This document shows positions 1 to 9,071 of a stretch of DNA of 64,000 bases, piece by piece. Position 1 is the first letter of the stretch. Each line of letters starts with the position of its first letter. The DNA is taken from NCBI RefSeq assembly GCF_016904675.1, contig NZ_CP070228.1:930001-994000 (forward strand), given 5' to 3'. The translations under genes were made by a program, and so were the position numbers. Under the pieces are notes generated by a model. That model saw nothing but the letters and a program-made list of their open reading frames with translations, did no database searches and had not been told where the DNA came from. The DNA is from Arcanobacterium phocisimile (GTDB lineage: Bacteria; Actinomycetota; Actinomycetes; Actinomycetales; Actinomycetaceae).

Positions 1-1
1 G

Positions 2-730
2 GGGCTATTCGGCATTATATTCATTGTCCTATATATGTTGTGGCAGTACCACGCACTTGGCGGAATCGCCATTGCTTCGATATTTGTTTCCACAGGCCTT
101 TCATTGTTTGTGATTTCCTTCTTGTCGTGGACTATGGGATATCGCCTCTCGATGGCTGGCGTTCTCGGTATTATCATCTCCGTTGGCGTGACAGCCGATT
201 CCTTTATTGTCTACTTTGAACGTATTCGAGATGAGATTCGTGACGGTCGCACGATTCGAAGCAGTATCGAACACGGTTGGGATCGAGCACGCCGCACAAT
301 TATTATTTCCGACATCGTCAACTTGGTTGCTGCATCGGTTCTCTTCATCCTTACGGTGGGATCGGTACGTGGATTCGCATTCACACTCGGTGTTACGACT
401 GTACTCGACCTTATCGTCGTCATGATGTTCACATATCCAGTTATGCACTACCTTGGCAAGACGCAGTACTTCGGTGAAGGTAAGCGTGGATCTGGACTCG
501 ATGCTCAAAAGCTTGAGCAAACACCGATCTACCGTGGTCGTGGCTACACCCGTACCGTCCCGGCTAAGCAAACCCGTAAAGTGCGAGCTTCAAGCAATGC
601 TGGTGACGATGTTGAGCTTCATGACTATGAGTATCCTGATGCTCGGTTTGTCGACCAACATGAAACGCTAGCCCAGCGCCGAGCGCGTGAACGACGCGAG
701 CGTAAAGCAGTGCAGGAAGGAAAGAACTGA
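2..730 (+). CDS. secD: Protein translocase subunit SecD, C-terminal part (5' end outside window)
   Basis: The reading frame is open from the first bases, so the gene begins upstream; about 242 C-terminal residues are present. SecD works with SecF in the cytoplasmic membrane and uses the proton-motive force to complete SecYEG-dependent export. The visible part holds several hydrophobic segments and the SecD/SecF motif around GVTADSFIVYFERIRDE, typical of the RND-like transmembrane half. It ends in a long basic hydrophilic tail (RRARERRERK). The stop TGA overlaps the ATG of secF in the arrangement TGATG, indicating translational coupling. Family and context (secD-secF-apt-rel) leave little doubt. 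Confidence 0.95.
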   Translation, partial: GLFGIIFIVLYMLWQYHALGGIAIASIFVSTGLSLFVISFLSWTMGYRLSMAGVLGIIISVGVTADSFIVYFERIRDEIRDGRTIRSSIEHGWDRARRTIIISDIVNLVAASVLFILTVGSVRGFAFTLGVTTVLDLIVVMMFTYPVMHYLGKTQYFGEGKRGSGLDAQKLEQTPIYRGRGYTRTVPAKQTRKVRASSNAGDDVELHDYEYPDARFVDQHETLAQRRARERRERKAVQEGKN

Positions 731-1827
731 TGTTTTCAATGTATAAGGTCGGTAATGACCTCTATACCGGGCGTTCTTCGGTTAACATCATCGGGCGCCG
801 CAAGATATGGCTGTTACTAGCGTTAGTGCTCATGGTGATTTCTCTTCTGGCTTTTGCTGTCAAATCCCCGAATACGGGCATTGAATTCCGTGGTGGATCA
901 CAGTTCACTGTTTCAGGAACGGCAAACACGTCGCACCAGCCAGCGTATGATGTTATCAAAACGGTTGGGAAAGATGATGCCCCTCGCGTTGCGAACCTCG
1001 GATCTTCATCTATCCGTGTCCAAACCGTTAAGCTTGATGATCGGCAAACGCAGGAAGTTCGTGAAGCACTAGCTTCGGCGTATCAGGTTCAAGCTACAGA
1101 TGTCACGTCCACTTTCGTTGGCCCATCATGGGGAGCAGATATCCTTTCCAAGGCTATTCGGGCAATGATTATCTTTATGGTTCTCATATCCCTCGTGCTT
1201 ACCATTTATTTCCGTTCATGGGCGATTGCGGTTGGTGCCAATGGCGCATTGGTCCACGACTTCATCATCACCCTAGGAGTTTACTGGTGGGCCGGATTTG
1301 AAATTACTCCGGCAACTGTCATCGGTTTGCTAACTATTATGGGCTATTCGTTGTATGACACCGTTGTGGTCTTTGATAAAGTCCGTGAGAATACCGAAAA
1401 TATCACCTCGCAATACCGTTATACATACGAAGAAACTGCTAATCAGGCAATGAATCAGAGTCTGATTCGTTCGCTGAACACCTCTATTACCGGTCTTCTT
1501 CCAGTATCTGCCATCTTGTTTATTGGCGTATATATTCTTGGTGCAGATACTCTCCGGGACCTTGCACTAGTGATGTTCGTTGGCATGCTATTGTCAACAC
1601 TTTCTTCTCTCATCATTGCAGCACCATTGGCCGTATTCCTTGCCATGCGTAATCCCAAGATCCGCGAGCATACGGATGAAGTTTTACGTCGGCGTGCGCA
1701 GTTACTTAATGAAGGCCAGCAAGAAGAATCAGACCAAGCTACACTAGGTCAAGTAGAAGTTATCGCCGGTGGTCACCGAGGGCACCGCGCACAGCCAAAA
1801 CGTCAGAAAAAGAGGAAGAAACGTTGA
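730..1827 (+). CDS. secF: Protein translocase subunit SecF
   Basis: Partner of SecD in the SecDF export motor. The 365-residue product has an N-terminal transmembrane helix (about residues 25-45), an extracytoplasmic domain, and five further hydrophobic helices. The conserved SecF motif is seen around GYSLYDTVVVFDKVREN, followed by GADTLRDLALVMFVG. The C-terminus is a cytoplasmic, strongly basic tail (RAQPKRQKKRKKR). The ATG overlaps the secD stop, and the secF stop overlaps the TTG start of apt, so the three genes form one tightly coupled operon. Length is normal for actinobacterial SecF. Confidence 0.96.
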   Translation: MFSMYKVGNDLYTGRSSVNIIGRRKIWLLLALVLMVISLLAFAVKSPNTGIEFRGGSQFTVSGTANTSHQPAYDVIKTVGKDDAPRVANLGSSSIRVQTVKLDDRQTQEVREALASAYQVQATDVTSTFVGPSWGADILSKAIRAMIIFMVLISLVLTIYFRSWAIAVGANGALVHDFIITLGVYWWAGFEITPATVIGLLTIMGYSLYDTVVVFDKVRENTENITSQYRYTYEETANQAMNQSLIRSLNTSITGLLPVSAILFIGVYILGADTLRDLALVMFVGMLLSTLSSLIIAAPLAVFLAMRNPKIREHTDEVLRRRAQLLNEGQQEESDQATLGQVEVIAGGHRGHRAQPKRQKKRKKR

Positions 1828-2372
1828 GCACTGAAAATATTTTCCCACAGGACGTTGTTGAGCTCGTCCGTTCCCATGTTCGTGAAGTCCAAGATTTTCC
1901 GGCACGTGGTGTTCTTTTCCGAGATATTACCCCACTGATTGCTGATCCTCAGGGTTTTACCGCGCTCATCGACATGATCGCTGATAAGTACCGTGGCAAG
2001 GTAGATGCGGTTGCTGGTCTAGAATCACGTGGCTTCATCCTCGCAGCTCCATTGGCTGTCGCGCTTGGCGTAGGAATGCTAACTGTTCGCAAAGCCGGTC
2101 GCCTGCCTGGACCGGTCGTCGGAATTGACTACGATCTTGAATATGGCTCAGCGCGTATGGAACTGCAACCTTTCACCGTCGAAGATGGGCAACGTGTGCT
2201 TGTGCTCGACGATGTTCTTGCCACTGGTGGAACAGCCGGTGCTGCGTGCGATTTGATTCGCCAAGCTGGTGGCGATCCGGTCGGCCTGTGCGTACTCATT
2301 GAACTTACCGAGTTCCAGGGACGAAACTATCTTGGCGAAGGCGTCGAGGTCGATTCTGTACTGCAGTACTAA
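1824..2372 (+). CDS. apt: Adenine phosphoribosyltransferase
   Basis: Salvages adenine: adenine + PRPP gives AMP + PPi, in the cytosol. The 182-residue protein shows the type I PRTase PRPP-binding loop VLVLDDVLATGGT (about residues 126-138) and the FPARGVLFRDITPL segment typical of Apt near the N-terminus. The start is a TTG that overlaps the secF stop (TTGA); a purine-rich AGAGGAAG stretch lies just upstream, inside secF. The operon order secDF-apt-rel is classic for Actinobacteria and links purine salvage to (p)ppGpp metabolism. A strong hairpin follows the gene. Confidence 0.95.
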   Translation: MSTENIFPQDVVELVRSHVREVQDFPARGVLFRDITPLIADPQGFTALIDMIADKYRGKVDAVAGLESRGFILAAPLAVALGVGMLTVRKAGRLPGPVVGIDYDLEYGSARMELQPFTVEDGQRVLVLDDVLATGGTAGAACDLIRQAGGDPVGLCVLIELTEFQGRNYLGEGVEVDSVLQY

Positions 2373-2419
2373 TCGGCACATTATTGTCAGCTCACTTTCC
2401 GTCTTCCGGCCAGTCTGCT

Positions 2420-2464
2420 GATATGAAGATGCGAGGCAGATCAACTGCCTCGCATCTTCATATC
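2420..2464 (+). terminator. Perfect 20-bp stem hairpin after apt
   Basis: A perfect inverted repeat has arms at 2420-2439 and 2445-2464 and a 5-nt loop (ATCAA). It lies between apt and rel and is the likely terminator of the secD-secF-apt operon. No long T run follows (TTAGTAATAAG), so it could also act as an RNA-stabilising 3' end or a Rho-independent terminator of reduced strength. Confidence 0.75.
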
Positions 2465-2530
2465 TTAGTAATAAGATAGCTATGAATATGAGTTAGAATA
2501 GGATATTACAAGGGTTTAGGAGGTTCGAGG

Positions 2531-4849
2531 ATGTCATCTCACTCACATACGCCACGAGTACGCTCGCGTTTTTCTTGGCTGGGCAAGAAAATTACTGTCC
2601 CAACGATTCTCGAGCCGATGATGAGCGTGGAGTCTATCAAAAACATGGACATCTCACGTATTATCCATGCTTATGAAGTCGCCGAGCGGCTTCACCGCGG
2701 AGTCAATCGCAAATCCGGGGAACCGTACATCACGCACCCTGTCGCTGTCGCGACTATTCTTAGCGAGCTCGGTTTAGACGAAGATACCATTGTTGCAGCT
2801 TTATTGCATGACACGGTAGAAGATACTGAGTACACACTCGAAGAGCTTTCAGCCGAGTTCGGACCAACTGTTGCTCTCCTAGTTGACGGTGTTACGAAGC
2901 TCGATAAGGTTAAGTATGGGGAAGCAGCAGCTTCGGAGACCGTGCGAAAAATGATCATTGCTATGGCGAAAGACATTCGTGTTTTACTGATCAAGTTGGG
3001 CGATCGGTTACATAACGCGCGCACTTGGCGTTTTGTTTCCCAATCATCGGCTCAACGTAAAGCTCGCGAAACTCTCGAGATCTTTGCACCGTTGGCGCAT
3101 CGATTAGGAATGAACTCTATCAAATGGGAACTTGAAGATTTATCATTCCGGATTCTATATCCAGCAGTGTATTCCGAGATTGAACGAATGGTGCGCGAAC
3201 GGGCACCGCAGCGCGAGCGGTTCATCGAAGACGTCAAAGCAACGTTGAAGCGGGAATTGTTAAAAGCCAATGTTAAATGTACGATCAGTGGACGTCCGAA
3301 ACATTACTACTCAATTTATCAAAAGATGATTTTGCGTGGTCGAGATTTTGAGGACATCTATGATCTTGTAGGCGTGCGTGTCTTAGTTGATGAAGTTCAA
3401 GATTGTTACACTGCCCTGGGCGTTGCAAACTCGGCATATACTCCTATTCAAGGACGAATTAAGGACTATATCGCTTCACCGAAATTCAATCTCTACCAGT
3501 CCATCCATACCACTGTCATGGGCCCAGGAGGCCGGATAGTTGAGATCCAGATCCGTACTCACGACATGCATCGGCGTGCTGAATACGGTGTTGCGGCGCA
3601 CTGGCGTTACAAAGAGAATCCGAATGCCTCGTCAGCCAATGAGGCAACGAGCAAGGAAGATACCCAGCTCGAATGGTTACGTCAACTGGTCGATTGGCAG
3701 CGTGACACCGCCGACCCGTCGGAGTTTCTCGATTCTTTGCGTTATGAAATGTCACGCAATAAAGTTTATGTTTTTACCCCCGCAGGCGAAGTGAAAGAAC
3801 TCCCAGCTGGCTCAACACCAGTTGATTTCGCTTTTGCAGTACACACAGAAGTTGGTTACCGCACTGTGGGAGCAAAAGTAAATGATCGACTTGTTACGCT
3901 GGATCACGAGCTTCAGTCTGGTGACACAGTGGAAATCATTACGTCGAAATCCGAAGATGCTTCACCATCGCAAGGATGGAGTGAGTTCGTGGCGACTGCT
4001 CGAGCCCGGTCCAAGATCAAACAATGGTATTCTCGGTCACGTAAAGACGAAACTGCTGAAATTGGAAAAGAGAAACTTGCTAAAGCGATCCGGCGTCGTA
4101 ATGAACCGATCCAAAGGCTCATGAGCCACGATACGCTTAAGGCAGTTGCTCAGGATCTGAACCGTTCAGATGTCACTGATTTGTATTCTGCGATTGGCGA
4201 AGGCACAGTCTCAGCGGAATCGGTGGTGCGTAGACTGATTATTTCCCAAGGCGGCAATGCTGGTGCTGAAGAGACACTAGCGGAGGCCGTAACACCGACA
4301 CGTATTCAACATCGTGCTGACGGTGCTGGTTCATCGGCAGTTATTGTTGCCTCGATTGAAGATACAGACGTCTTAGTAAAACTGGCCAAATGTTGTACAC
4401 CGGTTCCACCAGATGAAATCGTTGGCTTTGTAACTCGGGGGAGCGGTATTTCTGTACATCGGTCAGATTGTCCTAACGTTGAGTCGTTGCGTCGCGAACC
4501 TGACAGGTTCATTGATATCGCCTGGGATTCGCAAGCTGATGCCGTTTATCTGGTGCAGGTTCAGATCGAAGCGCTTGATCGTCGCGGCTTACTCGCTGAT
4601 ATAACTCGGGCATTGTCTGAGCACGATGTGAATATGATTTCTGGAACTATCAATACGTCATCGGAACGTGTTGCGAAATCAAGTTTTACCTTCGAAATGG
4701 CAGACCCACATCATTTGGAACGCGTTTTGCGTGAGTTGCGCAAAATTGAGGGCGTTTACGATGCTTATCGAATTACCGGCAACAAGAAGGATCACAGTCG
4801 GCTTTTGCGCGCCTCGCAAATGCCTAAACCGAAGCGTGATGCGAATTAA
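2531..4849 (+). CDS. rel: Bifunctional (p)ppGpp synthetase/hydrolase Rel
   Basis: Makes (p)ppGpp from ATP and GTP/GDP during starvation and also degrades it. Domains in order over 772 residues: HD hydrolase with HDTVED at residues 93-98 and RLHNARTW further on; RelA_SpoT synthetase domain with DEVQDCYTALG and EIQIRT; TGS domain from about residue 411 (VYVFTPAGEVKELP); zinc-finger-like segment KCCTPVPPDEIVG near residue 620; C-terminal ACT domain (EALDRRGLLADITRAL). The intact hydrolase motif argues for the bifunctional Rel of Gram-positives. An excellent AGGAGG ribosome binding site precedes the ATG. Its 3' end overlaps the convergent small gene by 26 bp. Confidence 0.97.
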   Translation: MSSHSHTPRVRSRFSWLGKKITVPTILEPMMSVESIKNMDISRIIHAYEVAERLHRGVNRKSGEPYITHPVAVATILSELGLDEDTIVAALLHDTVEDTEYTLEELSAEFGPTVALLVDGVTKLDKVKYGEAAASETVRKMIIAMAKDIRVLLIKLGDRLHNARTWRFVSQSSAQRKARETLEIFAPLAHRLGMNSIKWELEDLSFRILYPAVYSEIERMVRERAPQRERFIEDVKATLKRELLKANVKCTISGRPKHYYSIYQKMILRGRDFEDIYDLVGVRVLVDEVQDCYTALGVANSAYTPIQGRIKDYIASPKFNLYQSIHTTVMGPGGRIVEIQIRTHDMHRRAEYGVAAHWRYKENPNASSANEATSKEDTQLEWLRQLVDWQRDTADPSEFLDSLRYEMSRNKVYVFTPAGEVKELPAGSTPVDFAFAVHTEVGYRTVGAKVNDRLVTLDHELQSGDTVEIITSKSEDASPSQGWSEFVATARARSKIKQWYSRSRKDETAEIGKEKLAKAIRRRNEPIQRLMSHDTLKAVAQDLNRSDVTDLYSAIGEGTVSAESVVRRLIISQGGNAGAEETLAEAVTPTRIQHRADGAGSSAVIVASIEDTDVLVKLAKCCTPVPPDEIVGFVTRGSGISVHRSDCPNVESLRREPDRFIDIAWDSQADAVYLVQVQIEALDRRGLLADITRALSEHDVNMISGTINTSSERVAKSSFTFEMADPHHLERVLRELRKIEGVYDAYRITGNKKDHSRLLRASQMPKPKRDAN

Positions 4850-5387
4850 TATTTTCGATGACATCTGTGGGCAATTGGTAGAGCAATTCACGGACGTTGC
4901 GCATTCCGGGGTTGTTTTTCAGACGTTGGGCAATATGTAGGACGTGATCAAACGATGCTCCGCTGCGCATTAGTAGGCACAGTGCCTCCATTCCAATAGC
5001 CAGATCGTCACGGAGTAAGTCGATGATCGTGCGCTCTTTTGTCGTCAGTTGTGTCGAACAAATAATCGCGATGTCTTCGGGTGGAATATTGTTACGCGGA
5101 TGTCGCTTAGCTGAGGTCATCGAAGAATTGCGGATATGGAGCGAGCGGGAGAGCTCTACGGTGGGTATTCCGGTATAGATCCAGTATGCCCCGACGTGGG
5201 TAATGACGATGTCTGAACCGCATAGCGCATTCACGATTCGAGCGCGCTGTTCGATTGTTGCAACATAATCAGCTGGTATCCAACCTAACCCGCCAAGTTC
5301 AATCAGGTTTCCTTCATTGCCCAAACTCAGGCACATATGGGTTTCAGCTAATGTTCGTGGTTTGATAATTAATGGGTACATAGCCAT
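4824..5387 (-). CDS. Uncharacterised protein, possibly AbiEi-antitoxin-like
   Basis: A 187-residue hydrophilic protein that I cannot assign firmly. It overlaps the end of rel by 26 bp in convergent orientation. The sequence reads as a real protein: a beta-rich middle (DIVITHVGAYWIYTGIP) followed by LTTKERTIIDLLRDD and a helical tail. The 'T-x-x-ERT-x-x-DLLR' segment resembles the C-terminal part of AbiEi-type antitoxins and related winged-helix proteins widespread in Actinobacteria, but no toxin (AbiEii) gene lies beside it. Alternatives: an orphan nuclease or transcription-factor remnant. The start at ATG 5387 has no strong ribosome binding site; ATG 5381 is also possible. Confidence 0.7.
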   Translation of the reverse strand: MAMYPLIIKPRTLAETHMCLSLGNEGNLIELGGLGWIPADYVATIEQRARIVNALCGSDIVITHVGAYWIYTGIPTVELSRSLHIRNSSMTSAKRHPRNNIPPEDIAIICSTQLTTKERTIIDLLRDDLAIGMEALCLLMRSGASFDHVLHIAQRLKNNPGMRNVRELLYQLPTDVIENINSHHASV

Positions 5388-5413
5388 AGCTAACCACAGC
5401 CCACAAAATGGCG

Positions 5414-5447
5414 GCTGGGGTAATCCACATCTGTGGATTACCCCAGC
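5414..5447 (-). terminator. 16-bp perfect hairpin between DUF349 gene and the small gene
   Basis: Arms 5414-5429 and 5432-5447 are perfectly complementary (GCTGGGGTAATCCACA and its reverse complement) with only a 2-nt centre. The hairpin is about 70 nt beyond the stop of the DUF349 gene and about 27 nt before the start of the 187-residue gene, so it may terminate the first or regulate the second. No clear T tract follows on either strand. Confidence 0.5.
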
Positions 5448-5518
5448 TGGGTGACAGTTCTACCAGTTACACTGAGATATTCTCGGTGAGTCTGTGCGTT
5501 ACTGACGTTGTTGTCTTT

Positions 5519-6847
5519 TTACTCAGCGAGGACTGCTGCAAGCCAGGTCTTACGAGCCTCAAGCGAGGCGGTCAATTCCTTGACTTTTTTCTCGTTCCCA
5601 GCAGCTTGTGCCTGAGCGATTTCTATTTCAAGCTCAGCAATCAAAGCTTGGAGCTGAGCAGCCATTCCGTTGGTGCGCTCTTCCTTCTCAGGATCTGACT
5701 TGCGCCAGAGCTCAGATTCAGCATCCCGAATCGCGTGTTCGATATCGCGTAGACGGCCTTCGGTACGTGCTACATCGCCACGTGGAACTCGGCCGATAGC
5801 ATCCCATCGCTCACCGATCGAACGAATCTGCTCTTTAGCATATTCGACATCCGAAATCGGGAGGAGCTTTTCAGCTTCTTCGAGTAGCGCTAGCTTCGCC
5901 TGGAGATTCGCACCAAATTCTTCATCTAGCGCTGAGTTATGTGCTGTACGAGCGTCGAAGAAGACTTGCTGTGCGGTGCGGAATCGCTCCCACAAACGGT
6001 CGTCTTCCTTCTTGATTGATCGGCCGGCAGCCTTCCATGCGTCCATGAGTTCGCGATAACGAGCTGCGGTTGGGCCCCATTCGGTAGAGGTGGAGAGTTC
6101 CTCGGCTTCTGCAATCAGTTCTTCTTTGCGTGTCACGGTTTGCTTGACAGCCGCGTCCCGTTCGGAGAAGTACTGACGACGGTGACGATCGAACTTTGTC
6201 CGTGCTGAGGAAAAACGCTTCCACAGATCTTCCTCAGCAGGCCGATCAATTCGTGCTCCGTTACGCTGGGCGTTCTTCCATGCGTCAAGAAGATCGGAGA
6301 GCTCTTGACGGGAGTTTTTCCAATGGGTTTGTGCCGGATTTTGATCGGCGATTTCTTCGGCTCGCTCGACGATTGCTGTGCGTTCGGCAAGTGCCTGCTC
6401 TTTTGCTGCTTTACGTTCGGCCGCAACAATCTGCTTGCGTTCTTCGGCAAGGATTTCAAGTTTCGCTGCGCGTTCTTTCAATGCTGCGACATCGCCGATG
6501 ACTGCCGGCTCAACGAGCTGTTCTTGAAGTGCTTTCAGCGATTGGCGCGCTTCTTCAGGAGAGATATGCGAAATACGCGTCTCAAGGAGGGCAACTTGCG
6601 CCTGAAGGTCTAAGAAGCGGCGAACGTAGAGGTCCATTGCTTCCTTTTCAGAACCATCAACCGCATATTGACCGACGATTCGCTCACTACCATCTGCTTC
6701 TTTGAGCCAGACGTTACGTTCCGAATCTACACGTCCAAATGTAGCGGCGTGTGCTGCTTGGCTATCGTCGACTGGCGCGATTGGCGCAGTAGCAGGCTTT
6801 GGGTGTGCAACAGCACGTGGGGTGGGGGTTGGATTATTCTCAGTCAT
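5519..6847 (-). CDS. DUF349 domain protein
   Basis: A 442-residue, highly charged, mostly helical coiled-coil protein. It carries three to four DUF349-type repeats recognisable by W-K-x-A and LW-x-R/KF-x-x-A patterns (AWKNAQRNGAR, DLWKRFSSART, AWKAAGRSIKKE, RLWERFRTAQQ). The N-terminus is Pro/Ala-rich and low in complexity; the C-terminus is another coiled coil. Function is unknown in this family. Actinobacteria carry it next to rel and hisS, as here. ATG 6847 is supported by a strong upstream AGAGGAGGG. Confidence 0.9.
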   Translation of the reverse strand: MTENNPTPTPRAVAHPKPATAPIAPVDDSQAAHAATFGRVDSERNVWLKEADGSERIVGQYAVDGSEKEAMDLYVRRFLDLQAQVALLETRISHISPEEARQSLKALQEQLVEPAVIGDVAALKERAAKLEILAEERKQIVAAERKAAKEQALAERTAIVERAEEIADQNPAQTHWKNSRQELSDLLDAWKNAQRNGARIDRPAEEDLWKRFSSARTKFDRHRRQYFSERDAAVKQTVTRKEELIAEAEELSTSTEWGPTAARYRELMDAWKAAGRSIKKEDDRLWERFRTAQQVFFDARTAHNSALDEEFGANLQAKLALLEEAEKLLPISDVEYAKEQIRSIGERWDAIGRVPRGDVARTEGRLRDIEHAIRDAESELWRKSDPEKEERTNGMAAQLQALIAELEIEIAQAQAAGNEKKVKELTASLEARKTWLAAVLAE

Positions 6848-6943
6848 AGGACCCTCCTCTAGACGGGGTAGACCGTTCTCGTTGTCAGATGCGTTTCTAG
6901 TTTACGCCTAATCACGGTGTTTTTGCTCGTATTCCGGTACGGT

Positions 6944-6949
6944 TAAGAT
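6944..6949 (+). promoter_or_regulatory. Candidate -10 element for a leaderless hydrolase mRNA
   Basis: TAAGAT lies 9 nt before ATG 6959, with no ribosome binding site between them. This supports initiation at ATG 6959 rather than ATG 6950, because the predicted transcript would start near 6956-6959. Confidence 0.4.
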
Positions 6950-6958
6950 ATGTTATTT

Positions 6959-7681
6959 ATGCGATACGATCAGACGTTCTTGCAGGCTAACGCGTATATT
7001 TTGGCCGACGATGAGGCTCGCGTTGCGTTAGTAGTAGATCCCGGAGCTGGTAGCGCTGGGTGGATTTCCCGAACGTTAGCCGAAAATGGGCTTGATTTAG
7101 GCGCCGTTTTATTGACGCATGGGCATCCGGATCATGTGTGGGATAGCGCGAAAGTGGCCGGGGAAAAGCCGGTGTTTATCCCGCAACCAGATATGTATCG
7201 AATGGATGATCCCCTGGCTTCGATGCCAGCTGATGCGGGCCGAGACCTCGCCTTACAGCGTCTTGGTGGGGGAGATTGGGTCAAACCTGCCAACTTACAG
7301 GCGCTACCTGTAGCGATGCTCTCCCAGGGGGTCGAATTGGTACCGGGCCTTGCCATGCGAGCCTTGCCTGCTCCAGGGCATACCGAAGGTTCAACACTTT
7401 TTATTTGCGAAGGCCACATCACGCAAACCCCATACGCTGTCATGCTTCCAACGGGAAGAAAAGAGATCTTTATGTTGGGCGGCGACGTCATCTTTAACGG
7501 TGGCATCGGCCGCACTGATCTGCCAGGTGGTGACGAATATGAGATGGCATCAACCTTGCGTCTTCTCGTGCAAAGTATTCGACCTGAAACATTCATTTTC
7601 CCAGGCCACGGACCACACACGATGATGTTCCACGAGATTCGTCATTCGCCATACATCCAAGCGGCAATGAGCGGAAAATAA
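6959..7681 (+). CDS. Metallo-beta-lactamase-fold hydrolase (glyoxalase II-like)
   Basis: About 240 residues. The metal-binding motif THGHPDHVWD (HxHxDH) is present, together with later histidines in PGHTEGS and the C-terminal FPGHGPHT, the layout of the glyoxalase II/YcbL group. A hydrolase acting on a thioester or similar substrate in the cytosol is likely, but the substrate cannot be named. Actinobacteria often carry such a gene directly before hisS, as here (60 bp gap). Two in-frame ATG codons exist (6950 and 6959); the second is preferred because a -10 hexamer overlaps the first. Confidence 0.85.
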   Translation: MRYDQTFLQANAYILADDEARVALVVDPGAGSAGWISRTLAENGLDLGAVLLTHGHPDHVWDSAKVAGEKPVFIPQPDMYRMDDPLASMPADAGRDLALQRLGGGDWVKPANLQALPVAMLSQGVELVPGLAMRALPAPGHTEGSTLFICEGHITQTPYAVMLPTGRKEIFMLGGDVIFNGGIGRTDLPGGDEYEMASTLRLLVQSIRPETFIFPGHGPHTMMFHEIRHSPYIQAAMSGK

Positions 7682-7740
7682 TAGTCACAGAGTGAGCCTC
7701 AATTCTGTGTTGAAAAACAAAACGTGGAAGAATAGTAAGC

Positions 7741-9069
7741 ATGGCTAAAATTGCACCTTTATCTGGATTTCCTGAATGGCTTCCTGCCGGTCGTATTGTT
7801 GAGCAACAGGTTCTCGATACCCTACGTGAAACATTCGAATTGCATGCGTTTTCTTCGATCGAAACTCGTGCGGTAGAACCTGTTGACCGTTTACTTTCCA
7901 AGGGAGAGACGTCGAAGGAGATCTATCTTCTGCATCGCCTCCAAGCAGGGGCCGGCCAAGACAAAGATGAACTGGGTTTGCACTTCGATCTTACCGTCCC
8001 GCTCGCACGGTATGTTTTAGAAAATGCGGGACACCTAGATTTCCCATTCCGCAGGTATCAGATTCAGAAAGTCTGGCGTGGCGAACGCCCGCAAGACGGC
8101 CGATTTAGAGAGTTCATTCAAGCTGATGTCGATGTTGTCGGTCAAGATACTCTCGCCTTCCATCATGAGATCGAACTCCCGCTGGTGATGGTTGACGCGC
8201 TATCGAAGCTACCTATTCCGCGGGTAACTATTCATGCTTCTAATCGTAAAGTTGCCCAGGGTTTTTATGAAGCTATCGGATTGACCGACGTCGAACAAAC
8301 CCTACGTATCGTTGACAAACTCGATAAAGTGGGACCGGCCGTCGTCACTGAACTGCTCGAACGAGACGTACAAGCAACCCCAGATCAAGCTCGGTTGACC
8401 CTTGAACTTGCACAAATCACCAGTTCCGATGCTTCGTTTGCCGATAAGATTGCTAGCTTTGACCTTCACTCTCAGCTCCTCGATGAAGGCCTTGAAGAGC
8501 TGGTCGCGCTCGTTGAAGGCGCCAATGCGCTTATTCCAGGATCGGTCGTCGCTGATCTGAAGATTGCTCGTGGCTTGGACTACTACACCGGATCGGTGTA
8601 CGAATCGGTGATGGAAGGTCATGAAGACCTCGGCTCAGTGTGCTCTGGTGGCCGGTACGATTCGCTTGTCTCCGACGGCAAACGCACATTCCCAGGAGTT
8701 GGTCTGTCAATCGGTGTGTCGCGTATTTTGGCGCGAATCATCGGCAAGAATGTCGTTGCTCCAACACGCAAAGTTCCAACTGTAGTTCTTGTTGCGGTTA
8801 ATGACGAAACCGAACGTGCGCACGCGGAGAAAACCGCATTTGCGCTACGTAAGCGCGGGATCGCGACCGAGGTTTCGCCGACGTCGGCAAAATTCGGTAA
8901 ACAAATTAAGTACGCTGACCGTCGCGGCATTCCATTCGTCTGGTTCTCCACCGATGACGGCGAACAAGTGAAAGACATTCGCTCCGGAGAACAAACAGCA
9001 GTCGATATGGACACTTGGCAACCTGCTGAAGCTGACATGCGCCCACGTTTGGAAGCAGGAGAACAGTAG
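7741..9069 (+). CDS. hisS: Histidine--tRNA ligase
   Basis: Charges tRNA-His with histidine. The 442-residue class II synthetase has motif 2 in QKVWRGERPQDGRFREFIQADVD (split here as VWRGERPQDGRFREF), the histidine-specific segments GLHFDLTVPLARYV and ARGLDYYTGSVYE, motif 3 near GVGLSIGVSRIL, and a C-terminal anticodon-binding domain (PTVVLVAVNDET onward). Length is standard. The ATG at 7741 has a GGAAG stretch 9-13 nt upstream. The stop is followed after 2 nt by the first dynamin-like gene, whose ribosome binding site lies inside hisS, so the genes are probably cotranscribed. Confidence 0.96.
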   Translation: MAKIAPLSGFPEWLPAGRIVEQQVLDTLRETFELHAFSSIETRAVEPVDRLLSKGETSKEIYLLHRLQAGAGQDKDELGLHFDLTVPLARYVLENAGHLDFPFRRYQIQKVWRGERPQDGRFREFIQADVDVVGQDTLAFHHEIELPLVMVDALSKLPIPRVTIHASNRKVAQGFYEAIGLTDVEQTLRIVDKLDKVGPAVVTELLERDVQATPDQARLTLELAQITSSDASFADKIASFDLHSQLLDEGLEELVALVEGANALIPGSVVADLKIARGLDYYTGSVYESVMEGHEDLGSVCSGGRYDSLVSDGKRTFPGVGLSIGVSRILARIIGKNVVAPTRKVPTVVLVAVNDETERAHAEKTAFALRKRGIATEVSPTSAKFGKQIKYADRRGIPFVWFSTDDGEQVKDIRSGEQTAVDMDTWQPAEADMRPRLEAGEQ

Positions 9070-9071
9070 AT

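Noticed and set aside
101-571. Open minus-strand frame across secD
   Set aside because: It lies entirely within the conserved SecD coding frame and its translation has no protein-like features.
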